Below, piece by piece: positions 8,496-16,568 of a DNA stretch of 34,808 nucleotides (position 1 is the first letter of the stretch; the number at the start of each line of letters is the position of its first letter). The position numbers and the translations under genes are program-made. This stretch comes from Candidatus Omnitrophota bacterium (GTDB lineage: Bacteria; Omnitrophota; Koll11; Gygaellales; JAQTUY01), in the NCBI GenBank assembly GCA_028707105.1, contig JAQTUY010000001.1, positions 1 to 34,808 of the forward strand. Direction: 5' to 3'. The notes below the pieces were generated by a model. The model was not told the origin of the DNA. It worked only from the letters and a program-made list of their open reading frames with translations, and ran no database searches.

Positions 8496-10730
8496 TCAAC
8501 TCTTCTTCAATGCGGTCAGCTCCGTAATGATGCTCCCCGCCCATTTATAAACATTATTCTCGGACACGACCCTGCGCATATTCTCCATCCGTTTTTTCTT
8601 CTCATCAGGCGGCATCTCAATAGCATATTTTATCGCGTCAGCGAACTCTTCGATGGAATAAGGATTAATCAGCACCGCGTCCCCTAATTCCCGCGCCGCT
8701 CCGGTAAATTTGCTCAAAATAAGAGAGCCCGAGCAAGAGGCGTTTGCCGCCACGTATTCCTTAGCCACCAGGTTCATCCCGTCATGCAGGGAACTTACCA
8801 CGCAAAAATCCGCCAGTGAATAGTAAGGCTTGATCTCCTCCGGAGAAAAATACCTTTTTAAATAAATTATCGGCTTCCAGTTCCCGTCAGAATGTTTCCA
8901 ATTCTTCTTCTCCACTAATTCATCTATCTCGCCCATCAGTTCATGGTAGCGCTTTATATGTGAACGGCTGGGCGCCGCCAACTGGATAAACACAAATTTG
9001 TTCTTGTATTCGGGGTACTTCTCCAGGAACCTGTCGATCGCCAATATCCGCTCGATTATCCCCTTGGTATAATCTATCCTCTCCACCCCGACACCGACTA
9101 TTTTATCCTTCAGATCATACTCCTGGCGGATCTTTTCTATTTCATCGGCTTCAGAGCCGGACGGGGCGCCGCTGGCATATCCGTCCACGCTGATCGGGAA
9201 TGACCTGACAAAAGTCTCCTTATTGTTCCTGACCACGCTGAACTTTTCCGTATCTACGCGGCACTCGGTCAGCCTGTTGGCAGTCTCGAGAAAATTATTA
9301 CAATGGAACTGCACGTGAAACCCGATCAAGTCGCATCCGAGCATGCCGTCTAAGATCTCCTGCTGGTAAGGGCATATGGCGAAAACCTCGGGATTAGGCC
9401 AGGGAATATGCCAGAAAAGCGCCACCTTGACATCCGGACGTTTTTCCTGGATCATTTTCGGCAAAAGAGTGAAGTGGTAGTCCTGGATAAACACAACCGG
9501 GTCCTTCGCCGGCAATTCTTCCAGTACCTTATCCGCGAATTTTTGATTTACCTTCTTATACATCTGCCAGTCTGCCTCCCGGAAGATCGGACGCGTATGG
9601 GTGACATGGCAAAGCGGCCATAATCCCTCGTTGGAAAAACCGTAATAATAACCCTCCTCTTCTTCCTTGGTAAGCCAGACCCTCTTTAAGATATAGCGGT
9701 TATCCTCTGGCGGCACGCCCAGCTTATCTTTTGAATTAACAAAACTGTGGTCGGCGTTAGAGCTTCCATGAGCGATCCAGGTTCCTCCGCAGGCCCGTAA
9801 TATAGGGTCGATAGCGGTAACAACGCCGCTGGCAGGCTTGACGCATTTAGGCTTATTAGTCGCCTCGTCCAATACATGTAAATAAGGCTCCCTATTGGAT
9901 ACTACGACAAAAGCGTTTTCTCCCAGTTTAGCGTGAACCAGGTCCCTTAATTTTGCCTCAGTCCACACTTCTTCTTTTTGTATGCGCGCGCTGGCTCCGT
10001 CCGACACCGCCTTCCTGGCCACCCTCAGGCTTAAGGCCACCTGCTCGACTTCGCTGATCAACTTTCCAAATTCGCCCTGTTCGGCGAAGGGGCGTAATTT
10101 ATCGGTCTCGCCTTTCTGAAAATGCGCGAACCACTGAGTAAGCCTGCGGACCGGCAGGACAAATATCTGCCTTTGAATGAGCAGCGCGATCAAAGTTATC
10201 GCCAATATGATGGCGATCAACGCGATGCTTATCTTTCTCCATAATTCAGTCAAAGTAGTGAACAAATACGAGGTATCATAAATTACTTCTACCAGCCCCA
10301 GCACAACGCCCTCGTCGTTTACCACCGGCAAGATATAGCTGTAAACGGAATAATCCTGGAACTTCTCGATATTCGCGCGGGGTTCTTTTGTCGCTAAAAT
10401 ATCTTTAAGATAGGGCTTATCCTTCTGCCTCCAGTCGGAAAAACGCTCCGTGATCGCCATAACCTGGCCGTCCTTGTCATAGATAACGCATCCTTGCAGC
10501 CGTTCCCGTTTCTGGAAGCTTTCCACTAAACGATTGGCGCTTCTCAGGTCGTTATTAGCAAGGATATATTGCGCCGAGACCTCCAGGCTTTCATCCACGG
10601 TTTTAGCTTTGCGCTTGAGGTCATCCATAAGCCTCTCTTGCGTAAAACGGACCTGCATGATCCCCGATATCGTAAATCCCAAAGCTACGATTATCAGGAT
10701 CGGCAAAATAAATAATAATATTCTTTTCAT
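8496..10730 (-). CDS. otsA: Membrane-anchored sensor fused to trehalose-6-phosphate synthase (OtsA-type GT20)
   Basis: The C-terminal 470 residues are an OtsA-type enzyme that makes trehalose 6-phosphate from a nucleotide sugar (usually UDP-glucose) and glucose 6-phosphate: VVVSNREPY near 275, GLWPLCH near 369, QDYHF at 416 (WDYHL in E. coli), HIPWP at 441, ERIDYTKG near 545 and HDGMNLVAKEY near 658. Fused before it are a membrane helix (about 4-24), an extracytoplasmic domain of about 140 residues with Cache-like features (GCVIYDKDGQVMA; LPVVNDEGVVLGLVEV), a second helix (168-188) and a HAMP-like linker (about 190-240). Canonical OtsA is soluble and about 470 residues. I chose the ATG at 10730 because AGGAGG lies 6 bases upstream; an in-frame start at 10769 would overlap gpmA and lacks this site. 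The architecture suggests that an external signal gates catalysis, which is inference. Confidence 0.93.
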   Translation of the reverse strand: MKRILLFILPILIIVALGFTISGIMQVRFTQERLMDDLKRKAKTVDESLEVSAQYILANNDLRSANRLVESFQKRERLQGCVIYDKDGQVMAITERFSDWRQKDKPYLKDILATKEPRANIEKFQDYSVYSYILPVVNDEGVVLGLVEVIYDTSYLFTTLTELWRKISIALIAIILAITLIALLIQRQIFVLPVRRLTQWFAHFQKGETDKLRPFAEQGEFGKLISEVEQVALSLRVARKAVSDGASARIQKEEVWTEAKLRDLVHAKLGENAFVVVSNREPYLHVLDEATNKPKCVKPASGVVTAIDPILRACGGTWIAHGSSNADHSFVNSKDKLGVPPEDNRYILKRVWLTKEEEEGYYYGFSNEGLWPLCHVTHTRPIFREADWQMYKKVNQKFADKVLEELPAKDPVVFIQDYHFTLLPKMIQEKRPDVKVALFWHIPWPNPEVFAICPYQQEILDGMLGCDLIGFHVQFHCNNFLETANRLTECRVDTEKFSVVRNNKETFVRSFPISVDGYASGAPSGSEADEIEKIRQEYDLKDKIVGVGVERIDYTKGIIERILAIDRFLEKYPEYKNKFVFIQLAAPSRSHIKRYHELMGEIDELVEKKNWKHSDGNWKPIIYLKRYFSPEEIKPYYSLADFCVVSSLHDGMNLVAKEYVAANASCSGSLILSKFTGAARELGDAVLINPYSIEEFADAIKYAIEMPPDEKKKRMENMRRVVSENNVYKWAGSIITELTALKKS

Positions 10731-10740
10731 TATCTCCCTC

Positions 10741-11490
10741 CTACTTCTTCGCCTTTCCCTGGTTGGCAACCGCCTCCATCGCCTTCTTTACTTCTTCGGG
10801 ATCGCCGAGATAATAACTCCTCATCGGTTTTAAGTCATCGTCAAGCTCATAGACAAGCGGCAGGCCGGTAGGGATATTCAGGCTGACGATCTTGTCTTCA
10901 GGTATATTATCTAAATATTTGACCAGCGCCCTCAGGCTGTTGCCGTGCGCGGCGATGATCACTTTCTTTCCGGATACGACAGCCGGAGCTATCGTCTCAT
11001 GCCAGTAAGGAAGGAACCGCGCCACAGTATCCTTCAGGCACTCGGTAAGCGGCACGTCTTTCCTATCCATATCAAGATAACGCGGATCCATTCCGGGATA
11101 ACGTGAATCGGACTTTTCCAGAGCCGGAGGCTGGATGTCATAACTCCTGCGCCATATAAGCACCTGCTCCTCGCCGAATTTAGCGGCTGTCTCGGATTTA
11201 TTCAGGCCCTGAAGCGCGCCGTAATGCCGCTCATTAAGCCTCCAGGAATTGTAAACCGGTATCCACATCTGGTCCATCTTATCCAGCACGGTCCAGAGCG
11301 TCCTGATCGCCCTCTTTAAGACCGAAGTATAGGCAACGTCAAAAACAAATCCCTCTTTTTTAAGCGCTTCACCGGCGCTTGCCGCCTCGGATAAGCCCTT
11401 TTCCGAAAGGTCGACATCGGTCCAGCCGGTGAACCTGTTCTCTTTATTCCAGATACTCTCGCCATGCCTTAAAAGCACTACTTTCTTCAT
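10741..11490 (-). CDS. gpmA: 2,3-bisphosphoglycerate-dependent phosphoglycerate mutase
   Basis: Interconverts 3- and 2-phosphoglycerate in glycolysis. The 249 residues open with the phosphohistidine signature [20 protein letters not shown] (His9), followed by DVDLSEKG, the [13 protein letters not shown] stretch near 87, and the second catalytic histidine in AAHGNSLR near 183. Length equals that of the E. coli enzyme. It is the first gene behind the strong promoter at 11539-11567 and its stop is 10 bases before the otsA ATG, with the otsA ribosome-binding site overlapping the gpmA stop codon. Central glycolysis and trehalose synthesis therefore appear co-transcribed. Confidence 0.96.
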   Translation of the reverse strand: MKKVVLLRHGESIWNKENRFTGWTDVDLSEKGLSEAASAGEALKKEGFVFDVAYTSVLKRAIRTLWTVLDKMDQMWIPVYNSWRLNERHYGALQGLNKSETAAKFGEEQVLIWRRSYDIQPPALEKSDSRYPGMDPRYLDMDRKDVPLTECLKDTVARFLPYWHETIAPAVVSGKKVIIAAHGNSLRALVKYLDNIPEDKIVSLNIPTGLPLVYELDDDLKPMRSYYLGDPEEVKKAMEAVANQGKAKK

Positions 11491-11538
11491 TATCTGATCC
11501 TTTCGTGTATGTGCCGCCTGATCGCCGCTTGTTAATGG

Positions 11539-11567
11539 ATTATACCTTCAAATAGGAATTATATCAA
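11539..11567 (-). promoter_or_regulatory. Strong promoter of the gpmA-trehalose operon
   Basis: Minus strand: -35 TTGATA (11562-11567), 17-base spacer, perfect -10 TATAAT (11539-11544). Transcription would start near 11532, about 42 nt upstream of gpmA. No stress-specific sigma pattern is evident. Confidence 0.75.
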
Positions 11568-11591
11568 TACCTTCCGGAGGCATTTTTTTAT

Positions 11592-11619
11592 TTCACAAAT
11601 CCGGATTTTCTAGTAAAAT
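11592..11619 (+). promoter_or_regulatory. Possible promoter of the amino-acid permease gene
   Basis: Plus strand: TTCACA (11592-11597), 16-base spacer, TAAAAT (11614-11619). It lies back to back with the gpmA promoter. Both hexamers are imperfect and other alignments in this AT-rich stretch are possible. Confidence 0.3.
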
Positions 11620-11643
11620 ATAACAATAAAAATACAAGAAGAT

Positions 11644-11687
11644 TGCCTTCGGCGGTGACTTACTGCGATTTTCGCAGTGGTTAGGCA
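11644..11687 (+). other. Nested hairpin in the permease leader
   Basis: A perfect 7-bp stem ACTGCGA/TCGCAGT with a TTT loop (11662-11678) sits inside a weaker outer stem TGCCT/AGGCA. It precedes the permease ATG at 11716, for which I see no Shine-Dalgarno, so the structure may influence translation or simply be a leader hairpin. No known riboswitch was recognised. Confidence 0.4.
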
Positions 11688-11715
11688 GAAAGCATTTTTT
11701 ATACTTCCCTACACC

Positions 11716-13284
11716 ATGAAAAACCTCGTGCGTAAACTTTTCAGGCTAAAAGACCTTAACCTCATTATGGCGGAGAGCCATGATCCTGAACATAAGCTGA
11801 AAAAAGTCCTCGGGCCTTTCGAGCTTATATTGTTCGGGATCGGCGTTATCATCGGCGCCGGGATATTCGCCACAGTCGGCACCGCGGCAGCCGGCGATGC
11901 CCTGCGCCCCGGAGCGGGCCCCGCCCTGATACTCTCCTTCGGCATTACCGCGATAGCCTGCTGCTTTGCCGCGCTCTGTTACGCGGAATTCGCCTCTCTT
12001 GTCCCCATCTCCGGCAGCGCTTATACGTATTCTTACGCTTCTTTCGGAGAGTTGATCGCCTGGATCATCGGATGGGACCTGATGCTGGAGTATTGCGTGG
12101 GAAGCATCGCGGTAGCCATAAGCTGGTCTGGTTATTTCACGGCGTTATTGCGCGGATTCGGTTTGACCCTGCCGCCCTGGTCTACCATTGATTACCGTTC
12201 GGCCCTGCACGGCTTTAAAGAAACCACCACCCTGCTTAACAGCGGCATACCCTTAGAACAGGTCCAACCCGCCCTGCAGAAAGGCTACGAAGCCATAACC
12301 GCGGCGCCGCATATCCTGGGAATACCCTTTATCTGTAATCTGCCGGCCTGTTGTATCGTATTACTGCTGACCATGATCCTTGTGCGCGGCATCAAGACAA
12401 GCTCGCGTTTCAACATAGCCATGGTCACGATAAAACTCCTGGTGCTGGGCTTCTTCATAGCAATAGGCTCATTTTTTGTGAAACCCCAGAATTGGGTGCC
12501 TTTCGCGCCTAACGGATTTGCCGGGATCAAGGCGGGCGCCGCTATCGCCTTCTTTGCCTATATCGGGTTTGACTGTGTCTCAACCGTCGCGGAAGAAACG
12601 CGCAATCCCAAAAGGGATATGCCCATCGGCATAATCGGCTCCCTTATCATCTGCACCATCATTTACATGCTGGTGGCGGCGATCTTCACCGGGATAGTCC
12701 CGTTCTCTCTCCTGAAAACATCTCTTGCCCTGGAAAAAGCCGAACCCTTGACGCTGGCGATGCAGCACATAAATCTACCCTGGGCCGCCGTGATCGTGGC
12801 TTTCGGTTCGATCATAGCCCATATCGCCGTCCTTTTAGTCCTGCAGCTGGGGCAATCCAGGATATTCTTTTCCATGGCCCGCGACGGCCTTCTCCCATCG
12901 GTATTTTCCAAAGTCCACAAAAAATTCAAGACCCCCCATATAACCACTATTGTAGTAGGCGTAGTCATCGCCTCGATCGCCGCCTTCACTAATATAGATG
13001 AAATGGTGGACCTGACCAATATCGGGACTCTCTTCGCCTTCGTCCTGGTCTGTTTCGGCGTGATCATCCTCCGTATCAAAGAACCGCACCGGCACCGCAC
13101 CTTCAAAGTACCCTTAAGCCCCCTCTTCCCCCTCCTGGGAGTAGCTTCCTGCGTTTTTCTTATGACGGCGCTGCCGAGTATCACCTGGATACGTTTTGTG
13201 ATCTGGCTTGTTGCCGGCCTGGTGGTCTATTTCACCTACAGCTTACACCATAGCCTCCTGCATAAAGGCTACAGCGCAAAATAA
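11716..13284 (+). CDS. APC-superfamily amino-acid permease (cationic amino-acid transporter-like)
   Basis: A secondary transporter for amino acids in the inner membrane. From the ATG at 11716 the protein is 522 residues with about 12 membrane helices. After a short cytosolic leader with the family-typical DPEHKLKKVLGPFELILFG, helix 1 carries GIGVIIGAGIF, the unwound substrate-binding motif of APC transporters; helix 3 region has YAEFASLVPISGSAYTYSY, and the FFAYIGFDCVSTVAEETRNP motif near 275 is typical of the CAT/YfnA group. The substrate cannot be told from sequence. An in-frame GTG at 11677 would add 13 residues, but family alignment from memory favours 11716; neither start has a clear ribosome-binding site. 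It is the only plus-strand gene here and so is transcribed alone. Confidence 0.93.
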   Translation: MKNLVRKLFRLKDLNLIMAESHDPEHKLKKVLGPFELILFGIGVIIGAGIFATVGTAAAGDALRPGAGPALILSFGITAIACCFAALCYAEFASLVPISGSAYTYSYASFGELIAWIIGWDLMLEYCVGSIAVAISWSGYFTALLRGFGLTLPPWSTIDYRSALHGFKETTTLLNSGIPLEQVQPALQKGYEAITAAPHILGIPFICNLPACCIVLLLTMILVRGIKTSSRFNIAMVTIKLLVLGFFIAIGSFFVKPQNWVPFAPNGFAGIKAGAAIAFFAYIGFDCVSTVAEETRNPKRDMPIGIIGSLIICTIIYMLVAAIFTGIVPFSLLKTSLALEKAEPLTLAMQHINLPWAAVIVAFGSIIAHIAVLLVLQLGQSRIFFSMARDGLLPSVFSKVHKKFKTPHITTIVVGVVIASIAAFTNIDEMVDLTNIGTLFAFVLVCFGVIILRIKEPHRHRTFKVPLSPLFPLLGVASCVFLMTALPSITWIRFVIWLVAGLVVYFTYSLHHSLLHKGYSAK

Positions 13285-13341
13285 GAAAGCCTCCGCCGGC
13301 CATGATCTGACCAACGAAGGCTTAACTTAACAAAGCCTGGC

Positions 13342-13968
13342 CTACTTCGCTGGGAACTCCCGGATATATTTTTGGATGGCCTGCTCTATTGATTGGAAAT
13401 CCTTTTTAGCCAGCCACTCTTTTTTGAACACGCCGGCGCCGAAACTTACCGCGGAGGCGCCGTTTGAAAAGTATGACTTCATATTCTCAGGAGTCACCCC
13501 TCCGCAAGCCAGGAGTTCCACGTCATTAAAGGGCCCCCTGATCTCTTTAAAATATTCCGGCCCGAAGAAATTAGAAGGAAAAACTTTGACCATTGTGGCG
13601 CCCGCGCGCCAAGCGGCGTATATTTCCTGCGGGGTCAACGCCCCGGGAAACACGGGGATCCCGTTCTTGACGCAATAAGCCGTAACATTCTTTATCAGCG
13701 CCGGCATCACGATGAATGACGCTCCGGCGTCAAGCGCCGAATTTAAGCTCTCCATATCCAGGACTGTCCCCGCCCCTATAGTAAGGCGCTCGCCCGCCAA
13801 CTCCACGGCCTTACGGATAAGCCCCGGGGCGCCCCGGGTATTCATGGTTATCTCTATAGTCTTTAACCCCGATGACTCGATAGCCGACAACAAGGGCTCA
13901 AGCGCCTCAGCGTCTATCCCGCGCAGGATCCCTAATATCGGCAATGCCCTGAATTTCGCGGTCTCCAA
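13342..13968 (-). CDS. eda: KDPG/KHG-type aldolase (Eda family)
   Basis: Class I aldolase that splits 2-keto-3-deoxy-6-phosphogluconate or a related 2-keto-4-hydroxy acid to pyruvate and an aldehyde. The 208-residue product has the Eda pattern: LPILGILRGID, catalytic Glu39 in KTIEITMNT, GAGTVLD near 66, and the Schiff-base Lys128 in ATMVKVFPSNFFGPEYF, then the phosphate-binding LACGGVTPEN. I place the start at a TTG (13968): GGAGG lies 6 bases upstream and the resulting length is exactly that of the family, whereas a longer in-frame reading would run through the C-terminal coding part of the preceding gene. It begins 1 base after that gene's stop, so the two are translationally coupled. The natural substrate is uncertain because no Entner-Doudoroff dehydratase or sugar-acid kinase is nearby. 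Confidence 0.92.
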   Translation of the reverse strand: METAKFRALPILGILRGIDAEALEPLLSAIESSGLKTIEITMNTRGAPGLIRKAVELAGERLTIGAGTVLDMESLNSALDAGASFIVMPALIKNVTAYCVKNGIPVFPGALTPQEIYAAWRAGATMVKVFPSNFFGPEYFKEIRGPFNDVELLACGGVTPENMKSYFSNGASAVSFGAGVFKKEWLAKKDFQSIEQAIQKYIREFPAK

Positions 13969-13969
13969 A

Positions 13970-14920
13970 TTATTCCTCCACTTCTTCGACCAGGCTTTCG
14001 TAAAATTCCCGGTAATTTTCTTTCTTATCGCTGTTGCGCAACGCCATTGCCGCCCGGGGATGCTCATCCAGGATGCCGGTAATAGCGTAGGGGATGATAT
14101 ATCCCCATTCGATCTTCTCGCGCAACGGGATGAATTCCTGGGAGATAAGATCAAGCACGGGGCGTATATCAAACTTGGGATTTTTTAAGAATCCCAATAT
14201 AAGTTCAAGGGGGCAATTCCCGGCTGCCCGGCCTATTCCGTACACTGTCCCATCGACATAATTGGCATTATGGATTATCGCTTCGATAGTATTGCCGAAG
14301 GCAAGCTGCTGATTATTATGCGCGTGCATCCCCACTTCTTTGGTCTTAAGTATCTGCTTCGTTTTTTTAACAAGAAACTCCGTTGTCTCCTGATAAAGAG
14401 CGCCGAAGCTATCCACAAGATACACCACCTTTGCCTTACTTTCCTCTTCCAACTGCTGCAGGCACTCGGTCAGTTCATTATCCAGGGCGCGCGATATTGC
14501 CATGATATTCACCGTGGTCTCATAACCCTTATCCGCGAAATGGTTGATCAAGTATATCGCTTTATCGATATCCTTGACGTACGAGGCCACCCGCACCATT
14601 GCCACCGGACTTTCTTTACGGGGTACTATATCATCGATATCCACCCTGTCCACGTCTACCATAACGGATATCTTGGTATTGGACTCTATTCCTTCAATGA
14701 CCTTTTTGATGTCGCTGTCATCGCAGAATTTCCATTTACCGAATTCGCTGGTAGAAAATAGCTTCTTGGAATTCTTATATCCGATCTCCATGTAATCCAC
14801 GCCCGCGGCGGATAAAGCTTTGTAGACTTCCCGGACAAACCGGATATCGAAATCGTGATTATTGATAAGCCCGCCATCGCGTATCGTGCAATCCAGCACC
14901 TTGATCTTTTCCCTGAACAT
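13970..14920 (-). CDS. HMGL-like (DRE-TIM) aldolase, 4-hydroxy-2-oxovalerate aldolase-type
   Basis: A metal-dependent TIM-barrel carbon-carbon lyase or Claisen-type enzyme. The 316 residues start with VLDCTIRDGGLINNHDF, the DRE-TIM signature (here T-I-R-D-G-G), continue with VDYMEIGYKNS, VMVDVDRVD, YLVDSFGALY near 165 and the metal-binding MHAHNNQQLAFGN near 197, followed by DGTVYGIGRAAGN. This subgroup is usually annotated as aldolase catalytic-domain protein or 4-hydroxy-2-oxovalerate aldolase; its substrate is unknown to me. The pyruvate-forming aldolase directly behind it suggests that both act on related 2-keto acids. AAGGAGA precedes the ATG. Confidence 0.88.
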   Translation of the reverse strand: MFREKIKVLDCTIRDGGLINNHDFDIRFVREVYKALSAAGVDYMEIGYKNSKKLFSTSEFGKWKFCDDSDIKKVIEGIESNTKISVMVDVDRVDIDDIVPRKESPVAMVRVASYVKDIDKAIYLINHFADKGYETTVNIMAISRALDNELTECLQQLEEESKAKVVYLVDSFGALYQETTEFLVKKTKQILKTKEVGMHAHNNQQLAFGNTIEAIIHNANYVDGTVYGIGRAAGNCPLELILGFLKNPKFDIRPVLDLISQEFIPLREKIEWGYIIPYAITGILDEHPRAAMALRNSDKKENYREFYESLVEEVEE

Positions 14921-14975
14921 CGCGTCTCCTTATTTTTTGGTTTCTTGATCTGTAATATTTGTTATTGAAGATATT

Positions 14976-15004
14976 ATAATAGCAAAGATCAGCCCTGACC
15001 GCAA
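14976..15004 (-). promoter_or_regulatory. Promoter of the aldolase pair
   Basis: Minus strand: -35 TTGCGG (14999-15004), 17-base spacer, -10 TATTAT (14976-14981) with an extended TGC just before it. The leader would be about 50 nt. Confidence 0.55.
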
Positions 15005-15013
15005 GGAACAACA

Positions 15014-15054
15014 AGGCGCTTATCCGGCTGCTTATACCAAAATTCCGGACGCCT
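15014..15054 (-). terminator. Possible terminator of the LOG operon
   Basis: On the minus strand AGGCG-TCCGG pairs with CCGGA and CGCCT across a 4-base bulge, followed by a T-rich TTGTTGTTCCTT. The loop is long and the T tract imperfect. It overlaps the LOG stop codon. Confidence 0.4.
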
Positions 15055-16090
15055 AGCCGTTATTGATAACGCGGATCATTTCGCAGAGCCTGCCGTAATC
15101 GCGCATATTGAAATTCATTACCAGGCGGGGCAGGCCAAGGTATTCTTTTTTTTGGATCTCTTCTTTGGCCGGGGATGACGGGCTTATCCTGCCTCTCGTT
15201 AAAATGTCCTTAAAATCCTGATTTATGATATTCAAAACCTTCCGGGAAACCTTTTTATTCAGCCTTACTACGGTCAGCCCGCGGATATATCTTATGGAAT
15301 GGTACACCCTGTAAAAATCTTCGATATACTTGATCGCCTCATCAGCGCTTTTGGCAATATGAAAAAGGCTTAAATCGTCCTTCTTGATATACCCGTTCTT
15401 GACTAATTGCTTATCGACAAACCGCTTCCAATCACCCCAGTAAGTAGAACCCTCCGGTTCCATTATAACTATCGGCCTGGGCTTGGACTTGCCGGTCTGG
15501 ATAAGCGTCAGCGCCTCGAATCCTTCATCATTAGTCCCGAATCCCCCGGGAAAAAGAGCGGTGGCGTCGGTCTCCTTGATAAAGATGAGCTTACGGGTAA
15601 AAAAATACTTAAAATTAATCAGCTTTTCTTTTTCATCAACATAGGGATTAGGCTTTTGCTCAAAAGGCAGGCGGATGTTTAAGGCAAAATCATTTCCGGC
15701 TTTAGCGCCTTTGCTGCCCGCCTCCATCACCCCGGGGCCGCCGCCGGTCACGATCATATATCCCTTTTCGGAGATCTTGCGGGAAAATTCCTCAGCCATT
15801 TTATACTCGGATGAGGAATTCCTGGATCTTGCCGAGCCGAAGATTATAACCTTTTTAACGTTCCTGTAAGGAGAGAATATCTTGAAAGAATACCGCAGTT
15901 CCTTAAGCGCGCTGTTCACCAGCTTAAGGTCGCCCTTGTCGCCGGATTCCATCCCCAGCTTAACGACCGTAGTCAATATCTCGCGCAGCAGATGCCCGGT
16001 CTCCGCGGGCGCGGCCTGCCCGGTAAGCTCGTTAATCAGGCCATCTACTGCCGCATTGCCGGTTTCGTATTCCCTAAATATTTTTTTCAT
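15053..16090 (-). CDS. LOG-family protein (Rossmann nucleotide phosphoribohydrolase-like)
   Basis: The 345-residue protein carries the LOG/TIGR00730 core: VIIFGSARS near 85, VTGGGPGVMEAGSKGA near 119, and the PGGFGTNDEGFE motif near 192 that matches PGGxGTxxE. Proteins with this motif hydrolyse nucleoside 5'-monophosphates (cytokinin-type LOG) or bind nucleotides; bacterial members are often mislabelled lysine decarboxylases. Core LOG proteins are about 190 residues, so about 70 N-terminal and about 80 C-terminal residues are extra; a conserved MNFNMRDYGRL end is seen. Its start overlaps the upstream Fe-S gene by 17 bp, implying coupling. Confidence 0.88.
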   Translation of the reverse strand: MKKIFREYETGNAAVDGLINELTGQAAPAETGHLLREILTTVVKLGMESGDKGDLKLVNSALKELRYSFKIFSPYRNVKKVIIFGSARSRNSSSEYKMAEEFSRKISEKGYMIVTGGGPGVMEAGSKGAKAGNDFALNIRLPFEQKPNPYVDEKEKLINFKYFFTRKLIFIKETDATALFPGGFGTNDEGFEALTLIQTGKSKPRPIVIMEPEGSTYWGDWKRFVDKQLVKNGYIKKDDLSLFHIAKSADEAIKYIEDFYRVYHSIRYIRGLTVVRLNKKVSRKVLNIINQDFKDILTRGRISPSSPAKEEIQKKEYLGLPRLVMNFNMRDYGRLCEMIRVINNG

Positions 16091-16568
16091 CGTTCGGTTT
16101 TTTTAATTGGGCTATTTTGCCTATTTTCTCCTGGATAGTCCCCATCGGGCATACCGCGCACCAGCTTCTATGTTTCATAGTAACGCCTAGAATGATCGAG
16201 ATGACGGTCGTTAATACACACATTCCCACAAAGACCGAGCCTACGGCGATCAAACTGCCCCCCGACCGGACGATCCTGAACGCCAAAAAACCCATAAAAA
16301 GGACAACTACCAGCCAGCGGAACCACTGTTTAGCAAAACTTTTGAATATGGGCCTGTTTGCGCTCACCTTTGATAACGCGATATCTAAAAAAGCCCCTCT
16401 TGGGCACAAATTCCAACACCAGTACCGCCCCTTAAACAACGCGATCATTAAAAGCGCCGCGATCATCGCTACGACAAGATAGCCCAACAACGGATAAAAC
16501 AGCCCGCCGATTATGATAAGCGGCAGCAGCCAAACCATGATCACCTGGGTCTTTTTCGCCTTTACCAT
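16074..16568 (-). CDS. Membrane 4Fe-4S-type protein (NapH/NosR/CcoG-like core)
   Basis: A 164-residue protein with about four membrane helices (about 10-45, 85-102, 106-130) and two cysteine motifs, WCWNLCPRG (C-x3-C-P) near 51 and WCAVCPMG (C-x2-C-P) near 141, typical of the Fer4_5 membrane module found in NapH, NosR and RdxA/CcoG. Those proteins usually carry additional ferredoxin domains; here only the membrane module is present, so the cluster ligands would come from these four cysteines and perhaps a partner. A role in membrane electron transfer is inferred. Its ATG overlaps the stop of the preceding gene by one base (TAATG). Confidence 0.8.
   Translation of the reverse strand: MVKAKKTQVIMVWLLPLIIIGGLFYPLLGYLVVAMIAALLMIALFKGRYWCWNLCPRGAFLDIALSKVSANRPIFKSFAKQWFRWLVVVLFMGFLAFRIVRSGGSLIAVGSVFVGMCVLTTVISIILGVTMKHRSWCAVCPMGTIQEKIGKIAQLKKPNDEKNI

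Noticed and set aside
12663..13184. A long open frame of 173 residues on the minus strand inside the permease gene
   Set aside because: Arg/Thr-rich low-complexity translation, antisense to conserved permease helices, no ribosome-binding site; a frame shadow.
13285..13341. A bidirectional terminator between the permease and the aldolase gene
   Set aside because: An AAGCCT/AGGCTT pairing exists, but it has a mismatch, a long loop and no T tract on either strand.
13342..14172. A 276-residue reading of the KDPG aldolase gene from an upstream ATG
   Set aside because: Its first about 68 residues are another frame of the preceding aldolase gene and have no family similarity; the TTG at 13968 has a ribosome-binding site and gives the normal length.
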